This document shows, in pieces, positions 35,510 through 44,675 of a DNA stretch of 64,000 bases. The position numbers and the translations under genes are program-made. The stretch's first letter is position 1, and every line of letters starts with the position of its first letter. Source of the stretch: Pseudomonas sp. R76 (GTDB lineage Bacteria > Pseudomonadota > Gammaproteobacteria > Pseudomonadales > Pseudomonadaceae); NCBI RefSeq assembly GCF_009834565.1, contig NZ_CP019428.1, positions 6,386,001-6,450,000 of the forward strand, in the 5' to 3' direction. The notes beneath the pieces are model-generated. The model saw only the letters and a list, made by a program, of their open reading frames with translations. It had not been told where the DNA came from and ran no database searches.

Positions 35510-36729
35510 CACGCCGATGGGAGATTCCGCCGACCGCAGGGCTGCCTTTGCGCTGGCGGGATTTGCTCGGAAGCTCCGCAGACCTGGCCGATTCGCTGGC
35601 CCGCCAATTCTCGATTCCAACGCCGGCGCTGCCCTGCTCCGGCACGGCGGCGTTGATCATCGCGCTGCGCACCTTGCAGCAGCGCATGCCCGGCCGCACC
35701 CAACTCATCGTGCCCGCCTACACCTGCCCCTTGGTGGCATTGGCCGCGCATTACTGCCCGCCGTTGCGGGTGGTGCCCTGTGACTTGCAACCGGGCGGCA
35801 TTGACCTGGACGAACAACACCTCAAGCAGCTGTGCGATGAAAGCACACTGGCCGTGGTGGTTACCCACTTGGCGGGGCGCGTGGCAGATGTCGACACCGC
35901 CAAACGTATTGCTGACTCAGTCGGCGCGGCGGTCATCGAAGATGCCGCGCAAGCCATGGGCGCACTCGACGATGGCCACAGCGTCGGGCTCAAAGGCGAT
36001 GTAGGTTTTTTCAGCATGGCGCTGGGCAAAGGCCTGACGACGGCAGAAGGCGGCGTGCTGTTCAGCCGCGACCCGGTGTTGCATCAGGCATTGCACCGCC
36101 AGTGCCGCCACGACCTGCCCTTCAGCCTGCGCTGGGAGCTGCAACGCAGCGCCGAATTGTGGGGTTACGCCCTGGCCTACCAGCCGCGCGGTTTGCATTA
36201 CGTGTATGGGATGGCGCTGCGCAAGGCGCTGGCCCAAGGCGATGAAGTGGCGGCCGTGGGCGACGACTTTTCGGTCAATGACATCCCGCTACACCGCCTC
36301 GGCACCTATCGCCAGAAGGTCGGTGCCGCCGCGCTGGCGCGCTTGCCCGATCACTTGCAGCAAGGCCGCAACCGGGCACTGCGCCGCGCCGCACGCCTGA
36401 ATGCATTGCCCGGCGTTTCGGTGGTGATGGACCGGCCGGGGCAGCAAGGCACCTGGCCGTTTCTGATGGTGATAATGCCGTCGGCACCGATGCGTGATGC
36501 AGCAATGGCGCAGCTGTGGACCTCGGGGCTGGGCGTGACCCGCCTGTTTATCCACACCTTGCCGGACTACCCGGCCGTGGCCCCGCTGTTGCAGCCTGGC
36601 AGCGACATGACCCAGGCCCAGGCCTTCGCCACTCGCACGCTGTCGATCAGCAACAGCCACTGGCTGACGGACGCCCTCTTCGAGCAGATACTGGCCCAGC
36701 TAAAAGCTATCGTCGCCAGCCCTCGTTGA
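35506..36729 (+). CDS. DegT/DnrJ/EryC1/StrS-type PLP aminotransferase
   Basis: 407 residues. The PLP lysine is K175 (SMALGKGLTTAEGG) and the ring-nitrogen acid is D146 in VIEDAAQAMG. SGTAALIIAL near 45-54 provides the phosphate cup. This family makes amino sugars on nucleotide carriers and a few aminocyclitols. Start: the ATG that overlaps the preceding stop; the longer frame lies within the SMR gene. Its last 23 bases overlap the convergent arginase-like gene. The substrate is not predictable from what I see. Confidence 0.85.
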   Translation: MTRRWEIPPTAGLPLRWRDLLGSSADLADSLARQFSIPTPALPCSGTAALIIALRTLQQRMPGRTQLIVPAYTCPLVALAAHYCPPLRVVPCDLQPGGIDLDEQHLKQLCDESTLAVVVTHLAGRVADVDTAKRIADSVGAAVIEDAAQAMGALDDGHSVGLKGDVGFFSMALGKGLTTAEGGVLFSRDPVLHQALHRQCRHDLPFSLRWELQRSAELWGYALAYQPRGLHYVYGMALRKALAQGDEVAAVGDDFSVNDIPLHRLGTYRQKVGAAALARLPDHLQQGRNRALRRAARLNALPGVSVVMDRPGQQGTWPFLMVIMPSAPMRDAAMAQLWTSGLGVTRLFIHTLPDYPAVAPLLQPGSDMTQAQAFATRTLSISNSHWLTDALFEQILAQLKAIVASPR

Positions 36730-37585
36730 TACGCGCCACCAAACGGCTGTTCAGCTCGTTCTGCTGCTGTTGCCAGATCTGCACTTGCGCCTCAGGCAGT
36801 TCCTCCTGGCCATCGGAGGCACTCAACCAGCGCTTGAACTTGCTTTCGTAGTGGTAGGCCGACACATCACCGGTGACATCCGCGCCGATGATCCGGCCCT
36901 GGCAGGCGCTGATCAGGTCATTCAAATGCTGCTCGAGGAATTCACCCTGGTCCCAGTTGGTATTGACCACTTCGGGGCTCAACACGTCTTTATCGATGGA
37001 CAAGTAAACCGGCAGCGAACGGTCTAACTGCGCCAGGAACGCGCGCATCAGCTCATCCGGGTGGCTGAACGCGCGGTTGCTGCGGCCGGCGCCGATCCAG
37101 TTCATCCAGCGCGTGTCGACGTTGACGTTCCAGTAGGTCAGCTTGCGCTTGAGCAGCGGCGACCAGTGATTCTCCCAGGCGTGGCCCAGGCCGATGTCCT
37201 GCGAGCCGATGCCCAGCACATGCACGTGCTCGACCTGCGGCAAACGGCTGGCCCAATAGACCCACGAGCCGCAATGAATGCCGAACGGGTAGCGCATGTT
37301 GTCCGGGTGGTTGTCGCAAATGATCAGCTGGAACTTCTGCTGGCTGGGCAGTCGGTTCAACAGCAGCTGGCTGAGGTGGTGATAGTCGCCGCTGCCGGTA
37401 AATACGCAGCCGTAGTCGCTGGGCATCTGCGCGTGCAGTGCGGTCTCCAGCTCTTTGAACTGCGCCCAGCGGCAGCCGAAGCGGATTTTTTCCTGCCAGG
37501 CCTGCAACGGCAAGGTGATCGCGCCGGGAATGTCGCTGACGGCGCCATCGAAATCCAGAATCAGCGGTGCTCGATCCTGGCTCAT
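36707..37585 (-). CDS. Arginase-like (ureohydrolase-fold) protein
   Basis: 292 residues. Metal motifs of ureohydrolases are visible in relaxed form: GSGDYHH (first ligand loop), CDNHPDN (DxHxD) and YLSIDKDVLSPE (SxDxDxxxP). Thus at least five of six Mn ligands could be present. It is not a classical arginase or agmatinase; the surrounding sequence is different. The ATG at 37585 overlaps the stop of the acetyltransferase-like gene (ATGA). Possible chemistry is amide or guanidine hydrolysis or deacetylation. Confidence 0.72.
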   Translation of the reverse strand: MSQDRAPLILDFDGAVSDIPGAITLPLQAWQEKIRFGCRWAQFKELETALHAQMPSDYGCVFTGSGDYHHLSQLLLNRLPSQQKFQLIICDNHPDNMRYPFGIHCGSWVYWASRLPQVEHVHVLGIGSQDIGLGHAWENHWSPLLKRKLTYWNVNVDTRWMNWIGAGRSNRAFSHPDELMRAFLAQLDRSLPVYLSIDKDVLSPEVVNTNWDQGEFLEQHLNDLISACQGRIIGADVTGDVSAYHYESKFKRWLSASDGQEELPEAQVQIWQQQQNELNSRLVARINEGWRR

Positions 37586-38688
37586 GACGCCTGCTCCTGT
37601 TGCCACTGGGCATCGCTTTCGAAGTGATGACGGAATCGATTGCCCAGCTTGCGCAACAGCGGGTTGCGCACCCAGACCAGATGGCGGGTAAAGGTAAAGT
37701 CAGCGCCGAGGCTGGCCTTGACCTGTGGGTCGGTCCAGCCGGCCACGTAAAACTTCAGGCCGTTGGCAACGGCGTACTCCAGGTTTACAAACCAACTGAC
37801 GAAGTACAGGTTGAACTCCAGCGCCTGCGGGTAATTCAGGCCGATGTACTTGTCGAGCAGCTTGTCGCCCTCCACGTAGCAGAGGTTGTAGCCGATCAAT
37901 TCATCGCAGTGCCAGTAGCAAAAGACCCGCCCAGTGCTGGCGGCGTCCCTCAATAGGCCGCTGAAAAACTCCGGCGTGAGCAGGTCAAAATGGATCTCGC
38001 TCTGGTCGTAGACGGCCCGGTACAGCGCGTACAAGTGCGCCAGCCAGGCGTCATCGTTGAAGCGTGCGTCGCCGGTGTCCAGGACTTCCACGCGCAATGC
38101 CTCGCGACTGCGCAATTTGCGTCGGATATTGCGCCGACGGCTGTGGGACAAACGCGCAAGGTATTCGTCGATGGTGGTGAAGTCGATTGGCACATACGCC
38201 AGCGCCTGGCCTTCGAGGCTGATGAAGCCACGCCGGGTGCAGTCATCGATCAGGTCTTGCGCGTAGCGGTTATCGGCGTCGCTGAGCAGCGGCGAGTTGC
38301 ACGGCACATCTTTGATCACGGTGAGTTTGCGTTGCGGCGCACATTCATATTGCAGCCACTGCGCGAGGTCCTGCGGCGACACGCCTTGGGGCAACGGCGA
38401 GTATTCGCTGACCGTGGTGCCGACAAAACAGCTGTCGATGCGCAGCCACGTATGCCAGAAACGATACCCCGGCCAACCACGCACGCGTTTTTCGAACTCA
38501 TCGTCGGCGGTGGTCAGCAGGTCGAAGGGCGTGAAGAAGTACGGCAGGCCCTGTTCGGACAGGTGCACCTCGAAACCCACCGGCGGGTGCTGCAAAAAGC
38601 GCTCGATCAGCGATTGCGCCTCCAGGCAGCACGCGTAGGTAGCCTCGGGGCGGCTGGAGTCTGGCAGTGGTTGCGTGGCGCAAGTCAT
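37582..38688 (-). CDS. GNAT/FemAB-like acyltransferase
   Basis: 368 residues. The C-terminal half (from about 190) is GNAT-like of the BioF2/FemAB type: SHSRRRNIRRKLR, then GRVFCYWHCDELIGYNLCYVEGDKLLDKYIGL and a late YVAGWTDPQVKASLGA. The N-terminal half is of unknown fold. It should transfer an acyl or aminoacyl group to an amine. I start at the ATG 38688; the longer frame adds 30 residues without similarity. First gene of a two-gene operon with the arginase-like gene. Confidence 0.72.
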   Translation of the reverse strand: MTCATQPLPDSSRPEATYACCLEAQSLIERFLQHPPVGFEVHLSEQGLPYFFTPFDLLTTADDEFEKRVRGWPGYRFWHTWLRIDSCFVGTTVSEYSPLPQGVSPQDLAQWLQYECAPQRKLTVIKDVPCNSPLLSDADNRYAQDLIDDCTRRGFISLEGQALAYVPIDFTTIDEYLARLSHSRRRNIRRKLRSREALRVEVLDTGDARFNDDAWLAHLYALYRAVYDQSEIHFDLLTPEFFSGLLRDAASTGRVFCYWHCDELIGYNLCYVEGDKLLDKYIGLNYPQALEFNLYFVSWFVNLEYAVANGLKFYVAGWTDPQVKASLGADFTFTRHLVWVRNPLLRKLGNRFRHHFESDAQWQQEQAS

Positions 38689-38847
38689 GACAAAAAGCTC
38701 AAAGATGACAGGTGGAATAATACTGCCTATGGGGTGTTCTCCACTTGAACCTCGGCTGTCGACAAGGCACATCAGCATTTCCCTCAGCCCTCGTCAAAAA
38801 CCTATTAGACTCCGCTGACTTGAAAGGTGAATGACCAAGGACCGTCC

Positions 38848-41202
38848 ATGAAACGCAGCCTGACCGTGCTCGCTATCCTGATTGCCGCCCTCATGGCCGG
38901 CGCCGGCTGGTATGTCTACAGCAAGCAGCCCACTCGCCAGGGCACCGAAACACTGGCCAACCTGCAGGGCACGGTCACCGTGCGTTATGACGACCGTGGC
39001 GTGCCGCACATCCGCGCCGAGAACGAGACCGACCTGTACCGAGCCTTGGGCTACGTGCATGCCCAGGACCGGCTGTTCCAGATGGAGATCATGCGGCGCC
39101 TGGCCCGTGGCGAACTCGCCGAGGTGCTGGGGCCGAAAGTGCTGGAGACCGACAAGCTGTTCCGCAGCCTGCGCATCCGTGAACGCGCCTTGAGTTACGT
39201 GGAACACATTGACCACGACTCCAAGGCGTGGAAAGCCTTGCAAGCCTACCTGGACGGCATCAACCAATATCAGGACAGCCACGCCAGCCCCATGGAGTTC
39301 GACGTGCTGGGCATCCCCAAGCGGCCGTTTACCGCCGAGGACACCATCAGCGTCGCCGGGTACATGGCCTATAGCTTTGCTGCAGCGTTTCGTACCGAGC
39401 CGTTGCTGACGTACGTTCGCGACCAGTTGGGCAGCGATTACCTGAAAGTCTTTGACCTCGACTGGCAACCCAAGGGCGCGCTGAACCTGGCCGCCAGCGA
39501 CTGGCAAACCCTCGGCGCCATCGCCTCTCTGAGCGATCAGGCTTTGGCCGACAACGGTTTGCCGCAGTTCGAAGGCAGCAACGCCTGGGCCATCAGCGGC
39601 AGCCGCACCAAAAGTGGCAAGCCCTTGCTGGCGGGCGACCCGCATATCCGCTTCTCGGTGCCGTCGGTGTGGTACGAAGCGCAGCTCTCGGCGCCTGGCT
39701 TTGAGCTCTACGGTTATCACAACGCGCTGGTGCCGGTGGCGTTCCTGGGCCACAACCTGGATTTCGGCTGGAGCCTGACCATGTTCCAGAACGATGACCT
39801 CGACCTGATCGCCGAAAAGGTCAACCCGGACAACCCCAACCAGGTCTGGTATCACGGCCAGTGGGTCGACATGACCAGCAGCGAGCAGCAGATTGCGGTC
39901 AAAGGCCAGGACCCGGTGATACTCACCCTGCGTCGCTCGCCCCACGGCCCGATCATCAATGATGTGCTCGGCGAGAGCGCCGGCAAGACACCGATTGCGA
40001 TGTGGTGGGCGTTCCTCGACACCGAAAACCCGATCCTCGAAGGTTTCTACCAACTCAACCGCGCCGACACCCTGGCCAAGGCACGCGCGGCGGCGGCCAT
40101 GGTGTCGGCGCCGGGGCTGAATATCGTGTGGGCGAACGCCAAGGGTGATATCGGCTGGTGGGCGGCCGCGCAGTTGCCGATTCGCCCGGCTGGGGTCAAC
40201 CCCGGTTTTATCCTCGACGGCAGCACCGCCCAGGCCGACAAGCTCGGCTTCTACCCGTTCAGCGCCAACCCGCAGGAAGAAAACCCGGCGCGCGGTTATG
40301 TGGTGTCGGCGAATGCCCAGCCGGTGTCGCCCACCGGCATGGAAATTCCCGGTTACTACAACCTGGCCGACCGTGGCCAGCAGTTGAACACGCAGTTGAG
40401 CGACAAAAGCGTGAAGTGGGACGTGAACAACAGCCAGGCCCTGCAACTGGGCACCACCACCGCCTATGGCCCGCACTTGCTGGCGCCGCTGTTGCCGGTG
40501 CTGCGTGAGGTGGTCAAAGACCCGGCACAGCTGAAACTGGTGGAGCAGCTTGCCGCCTGGAAAGACGACTACCCACTGGATTCCACCAGCGCCACAGTGT
40601 TCAACCAGTTCCTATTCAACCTCACCGACGCGGCCTTTCACCCGAAACTGGGCGACGCAATGTTCAAGACCCTGCTCACCACACGAGTGATTGATGCGGC
40701 GCTGCCGCGCCTGGCAGCCTCAGCGGACTCGCCGTGGTGGGACGGCAAGCGCGCCGACACGGTCAAGCTCGCGTGGGACAACAGCCTGGCGCATCTGAAA
40801 GCCACCTTCGGCGACGACCCGAGCCAGTGGCAATGGGGCAAGGCGCACACCCTGACCCACGGCCACCCGCTGGGCATGCAGAAGCCGCTGGACAAGCTCT
40901 TGAACGTCGGCCCCTTCCCCGCCCCCGGCACCCACGAGGTGCCGAACAACCAGTCCGCCATGATCGGTCCCGCGCCGTGGCCGGTGACGTACGGGCCATC
41001 GACGCGCCGGCTGATCGACTTCGCCGACCCGGCCCACGCCCTGACCATCAACCCGGTGGGGCAAAGCGGCGTGCCGTTTGATTCGCACTATGGCGATCAG
41101 GCGGAAACCTACATCGAAGGCGGGTATGAGCAGGCGCATTTCAGTGATGAGGAAGTGACGGCGAATACGCGGGGTACGTTGAAGCTGTTGCCGGCGCGGT
41201 AA
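38848..41202 (+). CDS. hacB: Penicillin-acylase-family Ntn hydrolase, HacB-like acyl-homoserine-lactone acylase
   Basis: 784 residues. A signal anchor (5-25) is followed by the alpha chain with YDDRGVPHIRAEN and the QDRLFQMEIMRRLARGEL segment. The autoprocessing site is G243-S244 in EGSNAWAISGSRT, where Ser244 becomes the catalytic N-terminus. PLLAGDPH and later beta-chain motifs follow. In P. aeruginosa the gene beside spuH (PA0305) is HacB, an acyl-homoserine-lactone acylase; the location here is the same general one. Cleavage of other amides is equally possible. Start: ATG with AAGGA upstream. Confidence 0.83.
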   Translation: MKRSLTVLAILIAALMAGAGWYVYSKQPTRQGTETLANLQGTVTVRYDDRGVPHIRAENETDLYRALGYVHAQDRLFQMEIMRRLARGELAEVLGPKVLETDKLFRSLRIRERALSYVEHIDHDSKAWKALQAYLDGINQYQDSHASPMEFDVLGIPKRPFTAEDTISVAGYMAYSFAAAFRTEPLLTYVRDQLGSDYLKVFDLDWQPKGALNLAASDWQTLGAIASLSDQALADNGLPQFEGSNAWAISGSRTKSGKPLLAGDPHIRFSVPSVWYEAQLSAPGFELYGYHNALVPVAFLGHNLDFGWSLTMFQNDDLDLIAEKVNPDNPNQVWYHGQWVDMTSSEQQIAVKGQDPVILTLRRSPHGPIINDVLGESAGKTPIAMWWAFLDTENPILEGFYQLNRADTLAKARAAAAMVSAPGLNIVWANAKGDIGWWAAAQLPIRPAGVNPGFILDGSTAQADKLGFYPFSANPQEENPARGYVVSANAQPVSPTGMEIPGYYNLADRGQQLNTQLSDKSVKWDVNNSQALQLGTTTAYGPHLLAPLLPVLREVVKDPAQLKLVEQLAAWKDDYPLDSTSATVFNQFLFNLTDAAFHPKLGDAMFKTLLTTRVIDAALPRLAASADSPWWDGKRADTVKLAWDNSLAHLKATFGDDPSQWQWGKAHTLTHGHPLGMQKPLDKLLNVGPFPAPGTHEVPNNQSAMIGPAPWPVTYGPSTRRLIDFADPAHALTINPVGQSGVPFDSHYGDQAETYIEGGYEQAHFSDEEVTANTRGTLKLLPAR

Positions 41203-41212
41203 ACCCGATCAC

Positions 41213-41348
41213 TGTGGGAGCTGGCCTTTGTGGGAGCTGGCTTGTGTGGGAGCTGGCTTGCCTGCGATAGCATCACCGCAGTTTTTCAGTAATACCGAGG
41301 CGCTCGCATCGCAGGCAAGCCAGCTCCCACATGTGCCCGCGCCCACAT
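41213..41348. repeat. REP-type palindromic cluster, family B (three left arms)
   Basis: Three direct partial copies of tgtgggagctggc are followed by a full facing pair ending caggcaagccagctcccaca and a degenerate half-copy. It fills the gap between hacB and the AraC gene. Confidence 0.88.
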
Positions 41349-42257
41349 TTAGTCTGCGCGTGTGCGCATTCGCCCCGGCGCCTCGCCATAGGTTTCCTTG
41401 AACTTCTTGCTGAACGCCGCCTGCGACTGATAACCCACCTGGGCGGCGATATCCAGCAGGCTCAGGCGCGACTGGCGCAGCAGGTTGAACGCCCGCTCCA
41501 TGCGCAGCTGGGTCAGCAGCACCCACGGCGACACACCCGCCACTTTCACAAACGCGCGCATAAAGGTCGCCCGCGACATGCTCGCCGCAGCTGCCAGGCT
41601 GTCGATGGTCCACTCGTGGCCGGGCTCGGCCAGCATCGCCTGCCAGGCCTTGCCCAGGCGCTTGTCGGCGAGTAAAGCGAAGGTGCCTGCCACGGGTCCC
41701 TGACGGGTCAGCCAAGTGCGCAGAATAAGGGTGAACAAGGCCGACGACAGCGCGTCGATAAACGAGCGTGCGCCCAGTTGCTGGCCGTCCGCCTCGCTGC
41801 GCAACAGCGCGATCAGTGCCGCCAGTTGCCCATCGCCCTGCCATTGGCGGCTGGACACCACCAGGTACTCCGGCAACGCGCCGAACAGCAGCGACTGGCG
41901 GTTGTAGTGAAAGCTGCCACAGAGCATGTCCACTTCCGTTCGCTCGCCGCCCAGGCGATACACCGGCAGCACACCACCTTCGATCACCGTTGGCTGCATC
42001 GGCCGGATACGCGCGCCCTGGCTGCGCAACAAATGCGTAGCGCCACCGGGCATCAGCAGGATATCGCCTTCCTCCAGCGTCACCTGCTGCCCGCCCGACA
42101 GCTCGGCACGGCACGTGCCGCTGAGCACGATGTGGTACGGCGCCACGCCGAGGTTTTCTGGCGGGTGATCCAGTGCCCAGTCGCCCTGGAACTGGCAACG
42201 CAAATCCAGACTGCCGCGCAGGTTGGCCAGCGCAATAAGAGTGTCGATCGAATTCAT
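41349..42257 (-). CDS. AraC-family regulator with cupin sensor
   Basis: 302 residues. An N-terminal cupin-type domain (about 1-180, with GDILLMPGGATH) precedes two AraC helix-turn-helix motifs (WTIDSLAAAASMSRATFMRAF and LLDIAAQVGYQSQAAFSKKF). This is the cupin_6 AraC group that often controls a neighbouring carboxymuconolactone-decarboxylase/AhpD-like gene. That gene is divergent here, 99 bases away. Confidence 0.86.
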   Translation of the reverse strand: MNSIDTLIALANLRGSLDLRCQFQGDWALDHPPENLGVAPYHIVLSGTCRAELSGGQQVTLEEGDILLMPGGATHLLRSQGARIRPMQPTVIEGGVLPVYRLGGERTEVDMLCGSFHYNRQSLLFGALPEYLVVSSRQWQGDGQLAALIALLRSEADGQQLGARSFIDALSSALFTLILRTWLTRQGPVAGTFALLADKRLGKAWQAMLAEPGHEWTIDSLAAAASMSRATFMRAFVKVAGVSPWVLLTQLRMERAFNLLRQSRLSLLDIAAQVGYQSQAAFSKKFKETYGEAPGRMRTRAD

Positions 42258-42356
42258 TTGCGAGCATCGGTCAAAAAGATGAGCGGATTGAACAATAACG
42301 CCAACACCGAACAGCAGACACTGGCTTCACACCCCACCTGTTCAGGAGTTACCGCA

Positions 42357-42710
42357 ATGTTCAATAACTGGTCCGACTTGCTGCCTACCGTGAAAAAAGC
42401 CTTTGGTGCGCTGGGCAAGAGCAACCCGAAGCTGGTCAAAGCCTACATGGCGTTGGGCGAGGCTGCCGAGGAAAACAACGTGCTCGACGCCAAGACCCGC
42501 GAGCTGATTTCCATCGCCGTGGCCATTACCACGCGTTGCGACGGTTGCATCGGCGTGCATGCCGACGCGGCGATCAAGGCCGGCGCGACCCGCGAAGAAG
42601 TGGCGGCAACGCTGGCCACGGCAATCTCGATGAATGCCGGCGCCGCGTACATCTACTCGCTACGCGCGCTGGAAGCCTACGACACGCTCAAACCGGCGCC
42701 GCAAAGTTAA
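42357..42710 (+). CDS. AhpD-like carboxymuconolactone decarboxylase family protein
   Basis: 117 residues, the usual small size. The redox motif C61-D-G-C64 with a downstream His (CDGCIGVHADAAIKAG) is the AhpD-type CxxCxxxH. It probably acts as a thiol-dependent peroxidase or reductase. ATG with CAGGAG upstream. Its end overlaps the convergent GlxA gene by 23 bases. Confidence 0.87.
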   Translation: MFNNWSDLLPTVKKAFGALGKSNPKLVKAYMALGEAAEENNVLDAKTRELISIAVAITTRCDGCIGVHADAAIKAGATREEVAATLATAISMNAGAAYIYSLRALEAYDTLKPAPQS

Positions 42711-43653
42711 GCCGGAACTGTTGCGGCGTCACGCCCAGCCTGCGGTTGAACACACTGCGCATGTGCTGGGCGTCGCGAAAGCCGCATTGATAGGCCACGG
42801 TTTTGAGCGGCGCGGGGCTGCTTTCGAGCATCACCCGCGCCGCATCCACCCGCGCCCGCTCAACAAACTCCGCTGGCGTGATGCGCGCTTCACGGGCAAA
42901 CACCCGGGAGAAATTTCGCGCACTCATATTGGCCGCCTTGGCCAGGTCGGCGATGGTCAAATCCCCGGTCAGGTTCGCCAGCACGTACAACTGCACCAAC
43001 GCCACCGCCGAGGTGCTTTCGGCGTGGGGTGTAAGAAACGGGCTGAACTGCGACTGCCCGCCCGAACGCTGGGTAAACACCACCAGGCGCTTGGCCACGC
43101 TCAGCGCGACTTCCGGGCCGTGGTCCTGGGCCAGCAGGAACAGCGACAAGTCGATACCTGCGGTGACCCCAGCCGAGGTGTAGAGGTTGCCGTCCTGCAC
43201 GTAAAGGCGGTCGGCGTCGACCTGTGCCGAGGGGCACAAGCGCGCCAGGTCGGCGGCGTCGTTCCAATGGGTGGTGACGGTTTTGCCATCCAGCAAGCCG
43301 GCACGGGCCAGCATAAAGGCGCCGTTGCAGATCGAGCCGAAGCGTTGCGCGCGGGCGGCGGCGGCGCGCAGCCAATCATCAAATGGCGCGCCGAAATCTT
43401 CGAAGGGCAGTTGCGGGCCACCGGCGACCAACAGCAGGTCGTAGGCTTGCAGCGCTTCGCTGTAGTGCTTGTGAGCCTGCAACGACAAGCCGTTTGAGGC
43501 CGCCATGCTGCCGTGGCCCAGGCCAAGTACTTCAAGCCGGTAATGGTCGTGCGGCGGCAAAAAACGGTTGGCCTCGCAGAACACATCCATGGGGCCGGTC
43601 ACGTCCAGTGACTGGACGCCGGGGAAGATCAGGATGGCGACGGTTCTATGCAT
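42688..43653 (-). CDS. GlxA-type AraC regulator with DJ-1/PfpI domain
   Basis: 321 residues. Residues 1-185 form a DJ-1/PfpI-like domain (VAILIFPGVQSLDVTGP, with ICNGAFMLARAG holding the nucleophile-elbow Cys). Residues 215-315 form the AraC DNA-binding domain (LTIADLAKAANMSARNFSRVF, VAYQCGFRDAQHMRSVF). Such regulators often control a divergent enzyme gene; here that is the HD-domain gene at 43913. Confidence 0.88.
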   Translation of the reverse strand: MHRTVAILIFPGVQSLDVTGPMDVFCEANRFLPPHDHYRLEVLGLGHGSMAASNGLSLQAHKHYSEALQAYDLLLVAGGPQLPFEDFGAPFDDWLRAAAARAQRFGSICNGAFMLARAGLLDGKTVTTHWNDAADLARLCPSAQVDADRLYVQDGNLYTSAGVTAGIDLSLFLLAQDHGPEVALSVAKRLVVFTQRSGGQSQFSPFLTPHAESTSAVALVQLYVLANLTGDLTIADLAKAANMSARNFSRVFAREARITPAEFVERARVDAARVMLESSPAPLKTVAYQCGFRDAQHMRSVFNRRLGVTPQQFRLNFAAPV

Positions 43654-43685
43654 GGCGAAACCTTATGTCTGACAGGCACGAAACC

Positions 43686-43776
43686 CTGTGGGAGCTGGCT
43701 TGCCTGCGATGCAGGCACCTTGGTGTATCAGGTATACCGAGGTGATGTTATCGCAGGCAAGCCAGCTCCCACAGTT
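43686..43776. repeat. REP-type palindromic doublet, family B
   Basis: ctgtgggagctggcttgcct faces its inverse ending gccagctcccacag. Unusually it lies in a divergent gap, between the GlxA and HD genes, where promoters are expected. Confidence 0.88.
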
Positions 43777-43912
43777 GACCCTGTACAACCTTGGCGCGAT
43801 ATCGCGCCACATTGGCCGACATCGCACCCTCGCCGCGATAGCCCCGTCGCGGGCGCGCGACCAGACTGGACTCATCGGCGCCACCCCCGGCGCTTTGTTG
43901 AGGAGAACGACC

Positions 43913-44551
43913 ATGAGCACCATCATCGCCGGCATCCAGATCCCGGACAGCGCCTTGGCCAAGGCCACCACCGAATACATCCGTGACGTCGAATCCGACC
44001 TGCTCTACCACCACTCCCGCCGGGTATTCCTGTTCGGCGCATTGAGCGGTGAGCGCAAGCAATTGGCCTACAACCCGGAGCTGCTGTACGTCGGCGCGAT
44101 GTTCCATGACCTCGGCCTGGTCGAAGGTCATCGCAGTGACAACGAGCGTTTCGAAGTGGACGGCGCCAACGCCGCGGCGGCGTTCCTCAAGCCTTACGGG
44201 CTGAGCGATGACGATATCGAGCAAGTGTGGCTGTCCATCGCCCTGCACACCACGCCCGGCGTGCCGCAGCACCTGCGCCCGACGGTGGCACTGGTGACTG
44301 CCGGCGTGGAAATGGACGTGCTGGGCATGGACTACGCGGCGTTTTCCAGCGTGCAGCGCGAAGCCGTGGTGCATGCGCATCCACGCGGTGAAGGGTTCAA
44401 GGAATGCATCATCTGCGCGTTTGCCGACGGCTTGCGCCATCGCCCGCAGACCACGTTTGGCAACGTGAAGACCGATGTGCTGGTGGATCAGGAGCCGGGG
44501 TTCAAGCCGATGAACTTTGTCGAGGTGATTCGCAAGTCGCCGTGGGCCTGA
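43913..44551 (+). CDS. HD-domain hydrolase, cyanamide-hydratase-like
   Basis: 212 residues. The metal-binding His/Asp set is H34 (YHHSRRVFLFG), H65-D66 (GAMFHDLGL), H112 and a late Asp. The HSRRVFLFG pattern is close to the cyanamide hydratase/Ddi2-like HD branch. Physiological substrate unknown; nitrile- or isonitrile-like small molecules are a guess from the family. ATG with AGGAG upstream. Probably controlled by the divergent GlxA-type regulator. Confidence 0.8.
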   Translation: MSTIIAGIQIPDSALAKATTEYIRDVESDLLYHHSRRVFLFGALSGERKQLAYNPELLYVGAMFHDLGLVEGHRSDNERFEVDGANAAAAFLKPYGLSDDDIEQVWLSIALHTTPGVPQHLRPTVALVTAGVEMDVLGMDYAAFSSVQREAVVHAHPRGEGFKECIICAFADGLRHRPQTTFGNVKTDVLVDQEPGFKPMNFVEVIRKSPWA

Positions 44552-44554
44552 CCA

Positions 44555-44668
44555 GATCATTCCCACGCTCTGCGTGGGAATGCAGCCCTGGACGCTCTGC
44601 GTCCGCTCTTGGAAGCATGACGCGGAGCATCACAGGAGGCATTCCCACGCGGAGCGTGGGAACGATCA
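44555..44668. repeat. REP-type palindromic doublet, family A
   Basis: Facing cattcccacgctctgcgtgg arms with the inner gacgctctgcgtcc hairpin, between the convergent HD and spuH genes. Confidence 0.88.
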
Positions 44669-44675
44669 GTGCGGG

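Noticed and set aside
38794-40476. 560-codon minus-strand frame opposite the acylase gene
   Set aside because: The opposite strand encodes the acylase with its Ser nucleophile and signal peptide; this frame has no domain and no ribosome site.
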